From assembly GCF_000319305.2 (NCBI RefSeq), contig NZ_AMWJ02000001.1, positions 1,899,001 through 1,963,000 on the forward strand: 64,000 nt of DNA, given 5' to 3'. The position numbers were made by a program, and so were the translations under genes. The notes under the pieces were generated by a model. It saw only the letters and a list, made by a program, of their open reading frames with translations, did not search any database and was not told the DNA's origin. Below, piece after piece: positions 44,082 to 53,129 of this stretch. The stretch is from Pseudomonas bharatica CSV86 (GTDB taxonomy: Bacteria > Pseudomonadota > Gammaproteobacteria > Pseudomonadales > Pseudomonadaceae). Position 1 is the first letter of the stretch, and every line of letters starts with the position of its first letter.

Positions 44082-45305
44082 ATGTCCACACCTGCCGTTT
44101 CCGCCCTTTACGACATCCGTCAACCGGACGCCCATATCATCCGCGACGATGCCGAAGCGATCGCCGTTGCCCACCGTATCGCCGCGTTGCTGCGCGAAGG
44201 TGCCGCCGAGCGCGACCGCCAGCGCCGGGTGCCGGCCGATGTGGTCGATGCCTTTTCCAATAGCGGCCTGTGGGGCATTACCGTGCCCCGTGCCTACGGG
44301 GGCGCCGAGGTGTCTTTCGCCACGCTGGCCCGGGTGATCGCCATCGTTTCCGCCGCCGACCCGTCCCTCGGCCAGATCCCGCAGAACCATTACTGCCTGC
44401 TGGAGGACATCCGCCTGCAAGGCACCGAGGAGCAAAAGCGCTTCTTCTTCGACCTGGTGCTCAAGGGTCATCGCTTTGCCAACGCCCTGTCGGAGACCGG
44501 CGGCAAGACCGTGACCGACATCCGCACCCGCTTGGTCGAGGAGGGCGAGGGCTATCGCATCGACGGGCGCAAGGGTTACTGCACCGGCTCGCTCTACGCC
44601 CATTGGATCGGCGTCCTCGCCCTGGACGGACAGGACCGCGCGCAACTGGCCTTCGTCGAGCGTGGCACGCCGGGGCTGGTGGTGGTCGATGACTGGGACA
44701 GCATCGGCCAGCGCACCACCTCCAGCGGTACCGTCATCGCCGATGGCCTGCGCGTGCCGGCCTTCAATCTATTTCCCAGCTACCGCTCCTATGAAGTGCC
44801 GACCCTGGCCGGACCTTTCGCCCAACTGACCACCGCCGCCATAGACGCAGGTATCGGCCGCGCCGCACTGGACGACACCATCGCCTTCGTTCGCGAGCAT
44901 GCCCGGCCCTGGGTGGACGCGGGGGTGGAAAAGGCCGGCGATGACCCGCTGACCATCATCCAGGTCGGCGCCCTGGAAATCCGCCAGGAAGCCGCCGAGG
45001 CCCTGCTCGAGCGCGCCGGCTGGGTGCTCGACGCGGCCAAGCCGGCTCCAGACGAAGACAACGTGGCCGCCGCCTCGGTAGCCGTGGCCAAGGCCAAGGT
45101 GCTGACCACCGAAGCCGCCATCGAGGCGACCAACCGCCTGTTCGAACTGGGCGGCACCCGATCCTCCCTGGCCCGGCACAACTTCGACCGGCACTGGCGC
45201 AATGCCCGGGTGCACACCCTGCACGACCCGGTGCGCTGGAAATACCACCTGGTGGGCAACTGGGCGCTGAACGGCATCAAGCCCGCCCGGCATGACTGGA
45301 ACTAG
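44082..45305 (+). CDS. DszC/SfnB-like flavin-dependent oxygenase (acyl-CoA dehydrogenase fold)
   Basis: 407 residues, ATG 44082 (MSTPAVSALYDIRQPDAHIIRDDAEAIAVAHRIAALLREGAAERDRQRRVPAD). Acyl-CoA dehydrogenase fold: GLWGITVPRAYGGAEVSFATLARVIAIVSAADPSLGQIPQNHY, NALSETGGKTVTDIRTRL, GRKGYCTGSLYAHWIGVLAL, LFELGGTRSSLARHNFDRHWRNARVHTLHDPVRWKYHLVGNW. The last motif with HWRNAR is characteristic of the DszC/SfnB desulfurisation group, which lacks the acyl-CoA catalytic Glu. First gene of a five-gene run. Confidence 0.87.
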   Translation: MSTPAVSALYDIRQPDAHIIRDDAEAIAVAHRIAALLREGAAERDRQRRVPADVVDAFSNSGLWGITVPRAYGGAEVSFATLARVIAIVSAADPSLGQIPQNHYCLLEDIRLQGTEEQKRFFFDLVLKGHRFANALSETGGKTVTDIRTRLVEEGEGYRIDGRKGYCTGSLYAHWIGVLALDGQDRAQLAFVERGTPGLVVVDDWDSIGQRTTSSGTVIADGLRVPAFNLFPSYRSYEVPTLAGPFAQLTTAAIDAGIGRAALDDTIAFVREHARPWVDAGVEKAGDDPLTIIQVGALEIRQEAAEALLERAGWVLDAAKPAPDEDNVAAASVAVAKAKVLTTEAAIEATNRLFELGGTRSSLARHNFDRHWRNARVHTLHDPVRWKYHLVGNWALNGIKPARHDWN

Positions 45306-45314
45306 GGGCCGGCC

Positions 45315-46688
45315 ATGAGCAAGCAGATCCGTCTCAATGCCTTCGCCATGAATACCGTCGGCCATCTGTCCCCGGGCCTGTGGCGCCATCCCCGCGACCA
45401 GTCGCGGCGCTACACCGACATTCATTATTGGGTGGAACTGGCCAGGACCCTGGAGCGTGGATGCATCGATGGTCTGTTCATCGCCGATGTACTGGGGGTC
45501 TATGACGTTTACGGCGGCAATGCCGACGCGGCCCTGAGCAGCGGCGCCCAGGTGCCGGTCAACGATCCGCTGCAACTGGTCCCGGCCATGGCGGCGGCCA
45601 CCGAGCACCTGGGCTTCGGGGTGACCGCCTCGGTGTCCTTCGAGCATCCGTTTCCCTTCGCCCGGCGCATGTCCACCCTCGATCACCTGACCAAGGGCCG
45701 CGCGGGCTGGAACATTGTTACCTCCTACCTGAGCAGCGGTGCGCGCAATCTTGGCCAGCGCGAACAACTGTCCCATGACCAGCGCTATGCCCTGGCCGAG
45801 GAATACCTGCAGGTTTGCTACAAGCTGTGGGAAAACAGTTGGGAGGAAGACGCGGTCCGCGCCGACCGCGACAGCGGGGTGTATGCCGATCCGGCGAAAG
45901 TGCACGGCATCGAACATGAGGGCACCTACTTCAAGGTTCCCGGCTTCCACCTCAGCGAGCCGTCGCCGCAGCGTACCCCGGTACTCTACCAGGCCGGCGC
46001 TTCAAGCCGGGGCCGGGCCTTTGCCGCAGCCAACGCCGAATGCGTGTTCGTTGCAGCACCGAGCAAGGCGGTGCTGAAGAAGCAGGTCGCCGACTTCCGT
46101 GCCGCAGCCGTGGCTGCCGGACGCGCGGCCGAGGATATCGTCATCCTTGAACAGTTGACGGTGATCGTCGCCGAGACCGACGAGGCGGCCCTGGCGCGCT
46201 TGCGCGAGTACCGCGAGTACGCCAGCGCGACCGGGGCGCTGACCCTGATGTCGGGCTGGACCGGGATCGATTTCTCCCGCTACGCACCAGAGCAGATCCT
46301 CAAGGAAGTACCCAGCGATGCCATCCAGTCGGCGGTCGAGGCCTTTACCCGGGCCGACCCGACGCGCACCTGGACCACCGCCGAAATCGCCGACTACTGC
46401 GCCATCGGTGGCGACGGTCCGGTGCTGGTCGGTTCGGCCCGGACGGTGGCCGACCAGTTGCAGGAATGGGTCGAGGAAACCGGCGTGGACGGCTTCAACC
46501 TGGCCAGCGTGGTCGCCCCGGAAACCTTTATCGCCGTGGTCGACCTGCTGGTGCCGGAGTTGCAGGCCCGTGGTCTGTTCAAGCGTGAGTACAGCGAGGG
46601 CACCTTGCGCCACAAGCTGTTCGGCCAGGGCGACCGCCTGCGCGCGCCGCATCCCGTAGCGGCATTGCGCCGGGAGCGCGGGCAATGA
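45315..46688 (+). CDS. NtaA/DszA-family FMN-dependent monooxygenase
   Basis: 457 residues, ATG 45315 (MSKQIRLNAFAMNTVGHLSPGLWRHPRDQSRRYTDIHYWVELARTLERGCIDGLFIADVLGVYDVYGG). Bacterial-luciferase-like TIM barrel of the NtaA/SnaA/DszA type: FGVTASVSFEHPFPFARRMSTLDHLTKGRAGWNIVTSYL, TPVLYQAGASSRGRAFAA, GVDGFNLASVVAPETF. It needs FMNH2 from a reductase that is not encoded here. It probably cleaves C-S bonds of an organosulfur compound together with the upstream enzyme. The stop overlaps the metI start by 4 bp. Confidence 0.88.
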   Translation: MSKQIRLNAFAMNTVGHLSPGLWRHPRDQSRRYTDIHYWVELARTLERGCIDGLFIADVLGVYDVYGGNADAALSSGAQVPVNDPLQLVPAMAAATEHLGFGVTASVSFEHPFPFARRMSTLDHLTKGRAGWNIVTSYLSSGARNLGQREQLSHDQRYALAEEYLQVCYKLWENSWEEDAVRADRDSGVYADPAKVHGIEHEGTYFKVPGFHLSEPSPQRTPVLYQAGASSRGRAFAAANAECVFVAAPSKAVLKKQVADFRAAAVAAGRAAEDIVILEQLTVIVAETDEAALARLREYREYASATGALTLMSGWTGIDFSRYAPEQILKEVPSDAIQSAVEAFTRADPTRTWTTAEIADYCAIGGDGPVLVGSARTVADQLQEWVEETGVDGFNLASVVAPETFIAVVDLLVPELQARGLFKREYSEGTLRHKLFGQGDRLRAPHPVAALRRERGQ

Positions 46689-47350
46689 ACGAGTTGCTGG
46701 TCAACCTGAACTGGAGCGAAGTCGGCCAGGCCAGCCTGGAAACCCTGAGCATGCTGGCCGCTGCCCTGGGGTTTACCGTGCTGCTGGGCCTGCCCCTGGG
46801 TGTGCTGCTGTACCTCACCGGGCAGCGCCAGTTGCTCGCCAGCCCCGGCCTTTACCGGGTGATGTCGCTGGTGGTCAATGTGCTGCGCTCGCTGCCCTTC
46901 ATCATCCTGCTGATCGTGCTGATCCCGGTCACCACCTTGTTGACCGGCACCTCGCTGGGCGTACGCGGCACCATTCCGCCGCTGGTGGTGGGCTGCACGC
47001 CGTTTTTCGCGCGGCTGGTGGAAACCGCTCTGCGCGAGGTCGATCGCGGCTTGGTGGAAGCCAGCCAGGCCATGGGCGGCAGCACCTGGCAAATCATCCG
47101 CTACACCCTGTTGCCGGAGTCACGCACCGGACTGATCGCGGCGGTGACGGTGACGGCCATTGTCCTGGTCGATTACACCGCCATGGCCGGGGTGATCGGT
47201 GGCGGCGGGCTGGGCGACCTGGCGATCCGCTTCGGCTACCAGCGGTTCCAGACCGATGTGATGGTGGTCACCGTGCTGCTGCTGATCCTGCTGGTGCAGG
47301 CCCTGCAGATGAGCGGCGACCGCCTGGTGCGGCACTTTACCCGACGTTGA
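46685..47350 (+). CDS. metI: methionine-type ABC transporter permease
   Basis: 221 residues, ATG 46685 (MNELLVNLNWSEVGQASLETLSMLAAALGFTVLLGLPLGVLLYLT). Five membrane helices of the MetI family with the EAA loop VEASQAMGGSTWQIIRYTLLPESRTGLIAAVTVTAIVLVDYTAMAGVIGGGGLGDLAIRFGYQRF. Coupled by ATGA overlap to the DszA-like gene, so uptake and cleavage are in one transcript. The substrate may be methionine or another sulfur compound. Confidence 0.92.
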   Translation: MNELLVNLNWSEVGQASLETLSMLAAALGFTVLLGLPLGVLLYLTGQRQLLASPGLYRVMSLVVNVLRSLPFIILLIVLIPVTTLLTGTSLGVRGTIPPLVVGCTPFFARLVETALREVDRGLVEASQAMGGSTWQIIRYTLLPESRTGLIAAVTVTAIVLVDYTAMAGVIGGGGLGDLAIRFGYQRFQTDVMVVTVLLLILLVQALQMSGDRLVRHFTRR

Positions 47351-47385
47351 AATCCGTTTTTTTACAGTCCATTGGAGTCAGAACC

Positions 47386-48162
47386 ATGTTCAAGCAGTCC
47401 CTGGCGGTCCTGGCCGCCGCACTCATCAGTTTCTCGGCACATGCCAATGAAAGGCTCACCGTCGGTGCCACCCCGGTGCCGCACGCGGAGATTCTCGAAT
47501 TCGTCAAGCCGGTGCTGGCCAAGGAAGGCGTTGACCTGGATATCAAGGTGTTCACCGACTTCATCCAGCCCAACCTGCAACTGGCACAGAAGAACCTCGA
47601 CGCCAACTACTACCAGTACCGGCCGTTCCTCGATGATTTCAACAAGACCCGCCACACCGACCTGGTGCCGGTGGTGGGCGTGCATATCGAGCCCTTCGGT
47701 GCCTACTCGACCAGGATCAAGGACCTCAAGGACCTGCCCGACGGCGCCAGCGTCGCCATTCCCAACGACCCGGTGAATACCGGTCGGGCCCTGGTGCTGC
47801 TGCACGAGGCCGGGTTGATCAAGCTCAAGGACCCGAGCAACACCCTGGCCACCCAGCGCGATATCGTCGAGAACCCGAAGAAGCTGAAGATCCGTGAACT
47901 GGAAGGCGCGCTGCTGGCGCGAGCGGTGAACCAGGTGGACCTGGCCTTCGTGTTCGCCAACTACGCGCTGGAGGCCGGAATCGACACCAGCAGTGCGCTG
48001 ATCGTCGAGAAGGGCAAGGACCTGTACGTCGAGTACCTGGTCGCGCGGCCGGACAATATCCAGGACCCGGGCATCCAGAAGCTGGCCAAGGCGTTGAACA
48101 CGCCCGAGGTCAGGCAGTTCATCCTGACCCGGTACAAGGGGCAGATCGCGCCGGGGTTCTGA
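47386..48162 (+). CDS. metQ: MetQ/NlpA-family substrate-binding protein
   Basis: 258 residues, ATG 47386 (MFKQSLAVLAAALISFSAHANERLTVGATPVPHAEILEFVKPVLAKEGVDLDIKVF) with GGAG 9 nt upstream. Type I signal peptide cut at SAHA; there is no lipobox Cys, unlike many MetQ. NlpA fold: FIQPNLQLAQKNLDANYYQYRPFLDDFN, VGVHIEPFGAYSTRIKDLKDLPDGASVAIPNDPVNTGRALVLLHEAGLIKL. Binds the transported sulfur compound in the periplasm. Confidence 0.92.
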   Translation: MFKQSLAVLAAALISFSAHANERLTVGATPVPHAEILEFVKPVLAKEGVDLDIKVFTDFIQPNLQLAQKNLDANYYQYRPFLDDFNKTRHTDLVPVVGVHIEPFGAYSTRIKDLKDLPDGASVAIPNDPVNTGRALVLLHEAGLIKLKDPSNTLATQRDIVENPKKLKIRELEGALLARAVNQVDLAFVFANYALEAGIDTSSALIVEKGKDLYVEYLVARPDNIQDPGIQKLAKALNTPEVRQFILTRYKGQIAPGF

Positions 48163-48186
48163 GCCTGGATCTTCATCTGCCTCGAG

Positions 48187-48247
48187 GGCCTCATCGCTGG
48201 CAAGCCAGCTCCCACAGGGACCTTGTGGGAGCTGGCTTGCCAGCGAT
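48187..48247. repeat. REP pair inside the metIQ-metN operon
   Basis: GCCTCATCGCTGGCAAGCCA.. at 48188 and inverted CTTGTGGGAGCTGGCTTGCC.. ending at 48247, between metQ and metN, 40 bp before the metN ATG. Its hairpin could lower ATPase levels relative to the binding protein. Confidence 0.92.
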
Positions 48248-48286
48248 TGGCACTCAGCAACAACACAACAATCCCGGACCCGCCCC

Positions 48287-49278
48287 ATGACCAGCTTCCC
48301 CCGGAAACCCTCACCACCCATCTGCACCTCCAGGGCATCGGCAAGCGCTACGGCAACCTTACCGCCCTGGCCGATATCGACCTGCATATCCAGCGTGGCG
48401 AGATCTTCGGCATCATTGGCCGCAGCGGCGCCGGCAAGTCCTCGTTGCTGCGCCTGATCAACCGCCTGGAAACCCCCAGCGCCGGCCAGGTCCTGATCAA
48501 CGGCCAGGACATTGCCCGGCTGGGCAGCGCCGAACTGCGTCCGCTGCGCCGCCAGGTCGCGATGATCTTCCAGCACTTCAACCTGCTGTCCACCCGGACC
48601 GTGGCCGGGAACATCGAGCTGCCGTTGCAGATGGCCGGCGTGCCCGCTGCGCAGCGGGCGCGGCGAGTGGAGGAACTGCTGACCCTGGTCGGCCTCCAGG
48701 AACGCCGCGATGCCTGGCCCGCGCAACTGTCCGGCGGGCAGAAACAACGCGTCGGCATCGCCCGGGCGCTGGTGCTTGAACCACAGATCCTGCTCTGCGA
48801 CGAAGCCACCTCGGCCCTCGACCCGGAAAGTACCCAGGCAATTCTGCAGTTGCTGCGCGATATCAATCGCCGCCTGGGCCTGACCATCGTCCTGATCACC
48901 CATGAAATGGAGGTGATCCGCGACCTCTGTCACCGTGTAGCGGTGCTCGAGCGCGGGCGGGTGGTAGAGCAGGGCGAGGTCTGGCGGGTGTTCGGCGATC
49001 CCCGGCACGAAGTCAGCCGCCTGTTGCTGGCGCCGTCGGCACATCAGGAAGAGGTCGAGGCCGCCGGGGAGCGGGTGCTGGAGCTGCATTACACCGGCGA
49101 ACACGGCCTGGAGCCGGACCTGGGGGCGTTAAGCGAGGCACTGCCAGGGCTGCGCTTGTTGCAAGGGGGTGTGGAGCGGATCCAGGGCAGGGCGCTGGGG
49201 CGCTTGCGGGTCGCGGTCAGGGACGGCGACCTGCAGCGGGTCAAGGGGTTGGCCGATCGGGTGGACCTGATCCGATAG
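48287..49278 (+). CDS. metN: methionine-type ABC transporter ATPase (frameshift near the start)
   Basis: About 330 residues. ABC ATPase: Walker [12 protein letters not shown], signature [15 protein letters not shown], Walker [13 protein letters not shown], switch His in [10 protein letters not shown]-terminal NIL domain from about 260. The only good start, ATG 48287 (MTSFP), is in a different frame from the body. One extra C in the C5 run at 48298-48302 joins it as [23 protein letters not shown]. Without that, the frame has no start except in the REP. Gene order I-Q-N differs from the usual N-I-Q. Confidence 0.88.
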
Positions 49279-49291
49279 TGTTGTACAGAGC

Positions 49292-49882
49292 CTAGGCCGC
49301 AGAACTGATCCCAGCCGGCAAGCCGCGCTCGATCGCTCCACGCAACATGCTTTCCATCAAGGCCAGGCGTTGCGCTTCAGGCGCGGCAGAGTTCTGCAGC
49401 CACCCCGGCAGGCTATTGAGCAGGCTTGCCACTACCTGCGCCGATGCTTGCAGCGCCGGCCCGCTGAGGCGCGAGGTCGGTGCGATCAACGCCAGCAAGC
49501 GCTGCTCGTAGTCCTGGCGCATCCCGGCGATCTGCGCCTGCTGCTCTTCGCTCAGGCAGCACAGGTCCCGTTCCGCCAGGCGAAACTGCAACGGGCGTTC
49601 CGCATGCAGCTCCCAATGGGCACGGATCACTGCCGACAGGCGCGCCGTGGCATCCCGACCCCGACCTGACGGATGCAGGGTCGCCAGCAATTCTTCGTAC
49701 AGCTCCTCGATCAGGTCGAACAACAGGTGCTGCTTGCTGGGGAAATGGTGATACAGCGAGCCGGCGGTAAGGCCCACGTGCGCCGCCAGCTCGCGCATGC
49801 TGACCTGGCCGAAGCCCTTGAGGGCGAAGAGTTCGAGGGCCTTGTCGCGGCGTTCTTCATAATCGGCACAGGTCCTGGGCAT
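49292..49882 (-). CDS. TetR-family regulator
   Basis: 196 residues, ATG 49882 (MPRTCADYEERRDKALELFALKGFGQVSMRELAAHVGLTAGSLYHHFPSKQHLLFDLIEELYEELL). TetR HTH at residues 10-55, then a ligand-binding helical domain. It starts 6 nt after the 3-hydroxyacyl-CoA dehydrogenase stop, the last gene of a three-gene operon, and probably controls that operon in response to an acyl-CoA or related effector. Confidence 0.9.
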   Translation of the reverse strand: MPRTCADYEERRDKALELFALKGFGQVSMRELAAHVGLTAGSLYHHFPSKQHLLFDLIEELYEELLATLHPSGRGRDATARLSAVIRAHWELHAERPLQFRLAERDLCCLSEEQQAQIAGMRQDYEQRLLALIAPTSRLSGPALQASAQVVASLLNSLPGWLQNSAAPEAQRLALMESMLRGAIERGLPAGISSAA

Positions 49883-49888
49883 GGCGGC

Positions 49889-50740
49889 TTACCCGTAGAC
49901 GTGGAAGCCGCGGCCGCTCTTGCGGCCCAGGTAGCCGGCCGCGACCATCTCCTTGAGCAGCGGGGCGGGGCGGTACTTGCTGTCGTTGAAGCCCTCGTGG
50001 AAGGCCTCGATGATCGCCAGCAGGGTGTCCAGGCCGATGAGGTCGGCCAGGGCCAGCGGACCGATCGGCTGGTTGCAGCCCAGGCGCATGCCGGTGTCGA
50101 TGTCCTCGGCGCTGGCCAGGCCTTCCTGGAGCACGAAGATCGCCTCGTTGATCATCGGTACCAGGATGCGGTTGACCACGAAGCCCGGACGGTTGCCAGC
50201 GGTGATGGCGGTCTTGCCCACCTGGCCGGTCAGGGCCATGGCCGCGGCGTAGGTGGCGTCGTCGGTCTGCAGGCCGCGGATCACCTCGACCAGGGCCATC
50301 ATCGGCACCGGGTTGAAGAAATGCACGCCGATGAAGCGCTGGGGCTGGCTGACGGTAGCGGCCAGTTGGGTGATGGACAGCGACGAGGTATTGGTGGCGA
50401 TCACGCAGGTGTCGCTGACGCTGGCGGCAACCTGCTGGAGGATGCGCCGCTTCAGTTCGAGGTTTTCGGTGGCGGCCTCGATCACCAGTTGCGCGTCGCC
50501 GAGCTGCGCGTAGTCGGTACTGGTGCGAATGCGCCCGATAGCCGCCTCGGCCTGGGCCGCTTCGAGGGTCTGCTTGCTGACCTGGCGCTCGAGGTTCTTG
50601 CGCAGGGTGGCCACGCCACGCTCGAGGGCGGCGTCGGACACGTCGATCAGGGTGACCTGGTAACCGGCCACCGCGCAGACCTGGGCGATGCCGTTGCCCA
50701 TGGTCCCGGCGCCGATCACGGCGATGTTATGAAGGTTCAT
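49889..50740 (-). CDS. 3-hydroxybutyryl-CoA dehydrogenase
   Basis: 283 residues, ATG 50740 (MNLHNIAVIGAGTMGNGIAQVCAVAGYQVTLIDVSDAALERG). Rossmann motif GAGTMGNGIA with the acidic D of LIDVSD (NAD-type), TNTSSLSITQLA, catalytic region GVHFFNPVPMMALVEVIRG, and GNRPGFVVNRILVPMINEAIFVL. Length is that of stand-alone PaaH/Hbd enzymes, not of the multifunctional FadB. It oxidises (S)-3-hydroxybutyryl-CoA to acetoacetyl-CoA, which the upstream thiolase then cleaves. 11 nt after that gene. Confidence 0.93.
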   Translation of the reverse strand: MNLHNIAVIGAGTMGNGIAQVCAVAGYQVTLIDVSDAALERGVATLRKNLERQVSKQTLEAAQAEAAIGRIRTSTDYAQLGDAQLVIEAATENLELKRRILQQVAASVSDTCVIATNTSSLSITQLAATVSQPQRFIGVHFFNPVPMMALVEVIRGLQTDDATYAAAMALTGQVGKTAITAGNRPGFVVNRILVPMINEAIFVLQEGLASAEDIDTGMRLGCNQPIGPLALADLIGLDTLLAIIEAFHEGFNDSKYRPAPLLKEMVAAGYLGRKSGRGFHVYG

Positions 50741-50751
50741 GCGGTGGGTCC

Positions 50752-51936
50752 TCAAGCGCGTTCGAACAGGACGGCGATACCCTGGCCGCCGCCGATGCAC
50801 ATGGTCGCCAGGGCGTAACGACCCTGGATGCGTTGCAATTCATGGATGGCCTTGGTGGCGATGATCGCGCCGGTGGCGCCCACCGGGTGGCCCAGGGAGA
50901 TGCCGGAGCCGTTGGGGTTGACCTTCTCCGGGTCGAAGCCAAGCAGCCTGGATACGGCGCAGGCCTGGGCGGCGAAGGCTTCGTTGGACTCGATCACGTC
51001 CAGGTCGGCGACGGTAATGCCGGCCTTGGCCAGCACTTTCTGGGTCGCGGGTACGGGGCCCAGGCCCATCAGTTCCGGCTCGACGCCGGCATGGGCGTAG
51101 GCCACCAGGCGCGCCAGTGGCTTCAGGCCTTCGCGCTCGACCATCGCTCCGGTCGCCAGGACCAGCGCCGCGGCACCGTCGTTCAAGCCGCTGGCGTTGC
51201 CGGCGGTGACGCTGCCGTCTTTCTTGAAGGCGGTTTTCATGCCGGCCAGTTGCTCGGCGCTGACCTCACCACGCACGTGCTCGTCGACCTTGAACTGCAC
51301 CGGACCTTTGCGGCCAGGCACTTCGATGGCGACGATCTGGCTGTCGAAACGGCCTTCGGCGATGGCGCGGGCGGCACGCTGCTGGCTGGTGATCGCCACT
51401 TCGTCCTGCATCTCGCGGCTGATGCCGTGCCTGGCCGCGACGTTCTCGGCGGTGATGCCCATGTGGAAGCCTTCGAACGGGTCATGCAGGATGCCGAGCA
51501 TGTAGTCGATGCTCTTCATGTCGCCCATGCGTGCGCCCCAGCGGGCCTGGGTCAGCAGGTAGGGCCCGCGGCTCATGGCCTCGGCACCGGCGGCCAGCAC
51601 GGCTTCGGCCTCACCCAGTTGCAGGGTCTGCGCAGCGGAGACGATGGCCTGCAGGCCGGAACCGCACAGGCGGTTGACGTTGAAGGCCGGGGTTTCCTTG
51701 GGGATGCCGGCGTTCATTGCGGCCACCCGGCCCAGGTAGGCGTCGCGGGCCTCGGTGGGGATCACGTTGCCCATCACCACATGGCCGATCTGCTCGGGTG
51801 CAACGCCGGAGCGTTCGAGGGCGGCGCGGGTGACCTGGGTGGCGAGGTCGGCCAGCGGCAGGTCCTTGAGCGAGCCGCCGAAGGTGCCGATGGCCGAGCG
51901 CACCGCGCTGACTACATAGATATCGTTGCTGTTCAT
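50752..51936 (-). CDS. acetyl-CoA acetyltransferase (thiolase)
   Basis: 394 residues, ATG 51936 (MNSNDIYVVSAVRSAIGTFGGSLKDLPLADLATQVTRAALERSGV). Nucleophile Cys in FNVNRLCGSGLQAIVSAAQTLQLGEAEAVLAAGAEAMSRGPYL, GNASGLNDGAAALVL, His in PNGSGISLGHPVGATGAIIATKAI and Cys in MCIGGGQGIAVLFERA. It reversibly cleaves acetoacetyl-CoA (possibly longer 3-ketoacyl-CoA, as BktB). First gene of the thiolase-dehydrogenase-TetR operon, divergent from an AraC gene with 176 bp between. Confidence 0.93.
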   Translation of the reverse strand: MNSNDIYVVSAVRSAIGTFGGSLKDLPLADLATQVTRAALERSGVAPEQIGHVVMGNVIPTEARDAYLGRVAAMNAGIPKETPAFNVNRLCGSGLQAIVSAAQTLQLGEAEAVLAAGAEAMSRGPYLLTQARWGARMGDMKSIDYMLGILHDPFEGFHMGITAENVAARHGISREMQDEVAITSQQRAARAIAEGRFDSQIVAIEVPGRKGPVQFKVDEHVRGEVSAEQLAGMKTAFKKDGSVTAGNASGLNDGAAALVLATGAMVEREGLKPLARLVAYAHAGVEPELMGLGPVPATQKVLAKAGITVADLDVIESNEAFAAQACAVSRLLGFDPEKVNPNGSGISLGHPVGATGAIIATKAIHELQRIQGRYALATMCIGGGQGIAVLFERA

Positions 51937-52112
51937 GATCCACTCCAGATAGCGAAAGCGTCGCCAGGCACCAGCCGCTCTGCGACAATGGCGCCCGGTC
52001 ACGCCCGGTTTGCCAGCGAGTCTAGGCAAGGGACGGGGCCGGGCCTATGCCTTAACTGTCCAGCCTGCCTGTCATTTTTTGCAATGCAGGGCGGGCCAAC
52101 GCGGAACTGTTC

Positions 52113-53123
52113 ATGCGGGAAAACGACTCGGTCGCGGTGTACTTCGTCCACATCATGCTTTACGCCCTGCGCGAACAGCCGGCGCGGGCCGCGGCGCTGT
52201 TGCGCCAGGCCGGCATCGAGCCAGCGTTGCTGGAGGATAGCAGCGCGCGGGTGCCGGCAACGGCGTTCGCCCGGTTATGGCTGATCCTGATCGAAACCCT
52301 CGATGACGAATTCTTCGGCCTCGACAGCCATGGCATGCCCTTGGGCAGCTTCGCCCTGATCTGCCGTGGGCTGATCCAGGAACCCAACTTGGAAAAGGCA
52401 CTGCGCCAATGCCTGGGCAATTTCGCCCTGTTCCTGCGCGACACCCGCGGCACCCTCAGCCTGCGCGGGCAGCGTGCGGTGATCAGCCTGCACTCATGCA
52501 TCGACGACCCGCAACGTCGGGTCTACGCCGAAGAAACCTTCCTGGTGCTGGTGATCAGCCTGCTGTGCTGGCTGGGCGGGCGGCGCATCGCTATCGACCG
52601 CACCGAGCTGGCCGACGCGCGGATGCGGCTTGAAGGCGATGCGCTGTTGTGGGGGCCGAACCTGCACCTGGGGGCCGGGCGTACCGAGGTGGAGTTCGCT
52701 GCCGACTATCTGAAGTTGCCGGTGGTGCAGGATCTCGGGGCGTTGAAAACCTTCCTGCGCACGGCGCCGCAAGGGCTGGTGGTGCGTTGGCGCAACCAGG
52801 GCGGGGTGGCGGCGCAGGTCTACCGGCACTTGCGCGGCACCGCGTACGACCAGTGGCCGACCCTGCTGGCCCTGGCCGGCGAGCTGGGCCTGAGCCCGAG
52901 CAGCTTCCGTCGCCAGCTGGAGCGCGAGGGCTGCTCGTTCCAGCAGATCAAGGACCAGGTCCGCCGGGCCATGGCCTTCGAATGCCTGCGCGACAGCGAC
53001 CTCAGCGTCGCCGAGATCGCCGCGCAGACCGGCTTCCAGGAGCCCAGCGCGTTTCACCGGGCGTTCAAGAAATGGACCGGGGAGAGTCCCGGCAGCTATC
53101 GCCAGCGTCTCTCCAGCCTTTAG
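52113..53123 (+). CDS. AraC-family regulator
   Basis: 336 residues, ATG 52113 (MRENDSVAVYFVHIMLYALREQPARAAALLRQAGIEPALLEDSSARV). Arabinose_bd-type N-terminal domain (about 20-205), C-terminal HTH pair: PTLLALAGELGLSPSSFRRQLEREGCSFQQIKDQVRR and DLSVAEIAAQTGFQEPSAFHRAFKKWTGESPGSYRQRL. Divergent from the thiolase operon and probably its activator; the TetR gene at the operon's end would then be a second control point. Confidence 0.9.
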   Translation: MRENDSVAVYFVHIMLYALREQPARAAALLRQAGIEPALLEDSSARVPATAFARLWLILIETLDDEFFGLDSHGMPLGSFALICRGLIQEPNLEKALRQCLGNFALFLRDTRGTLSLRGQRAVISLHSCIDDPQRRVYAEETFLVLVISLLCWLGGRRIAIDRTELADARMRLEGDALLWGPNLHLGAGRTEVEFAADYLKLPVVQDLGALKTFLRTAPQGLVVRWRNQGGVAAQVYRHLRGTAYDQWPTLLALAGELGLSPSSFRRQLEREGCSFQQIKDQVRRAMAFECLRDSDLSVAEIAAQTGFQEPSAFHRAFKKWTGESPGSYRQRLSSL

Positions 53124-53129
53124 CCCGGA

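Noticed and set aside
48223..48286. metN starting inside the REP at a TTG
   Set aside because: The translated REP ([12 protein letters not shown]) is not a plausible N-terminus; a frameshift after ATG 48287 explains the gene better.
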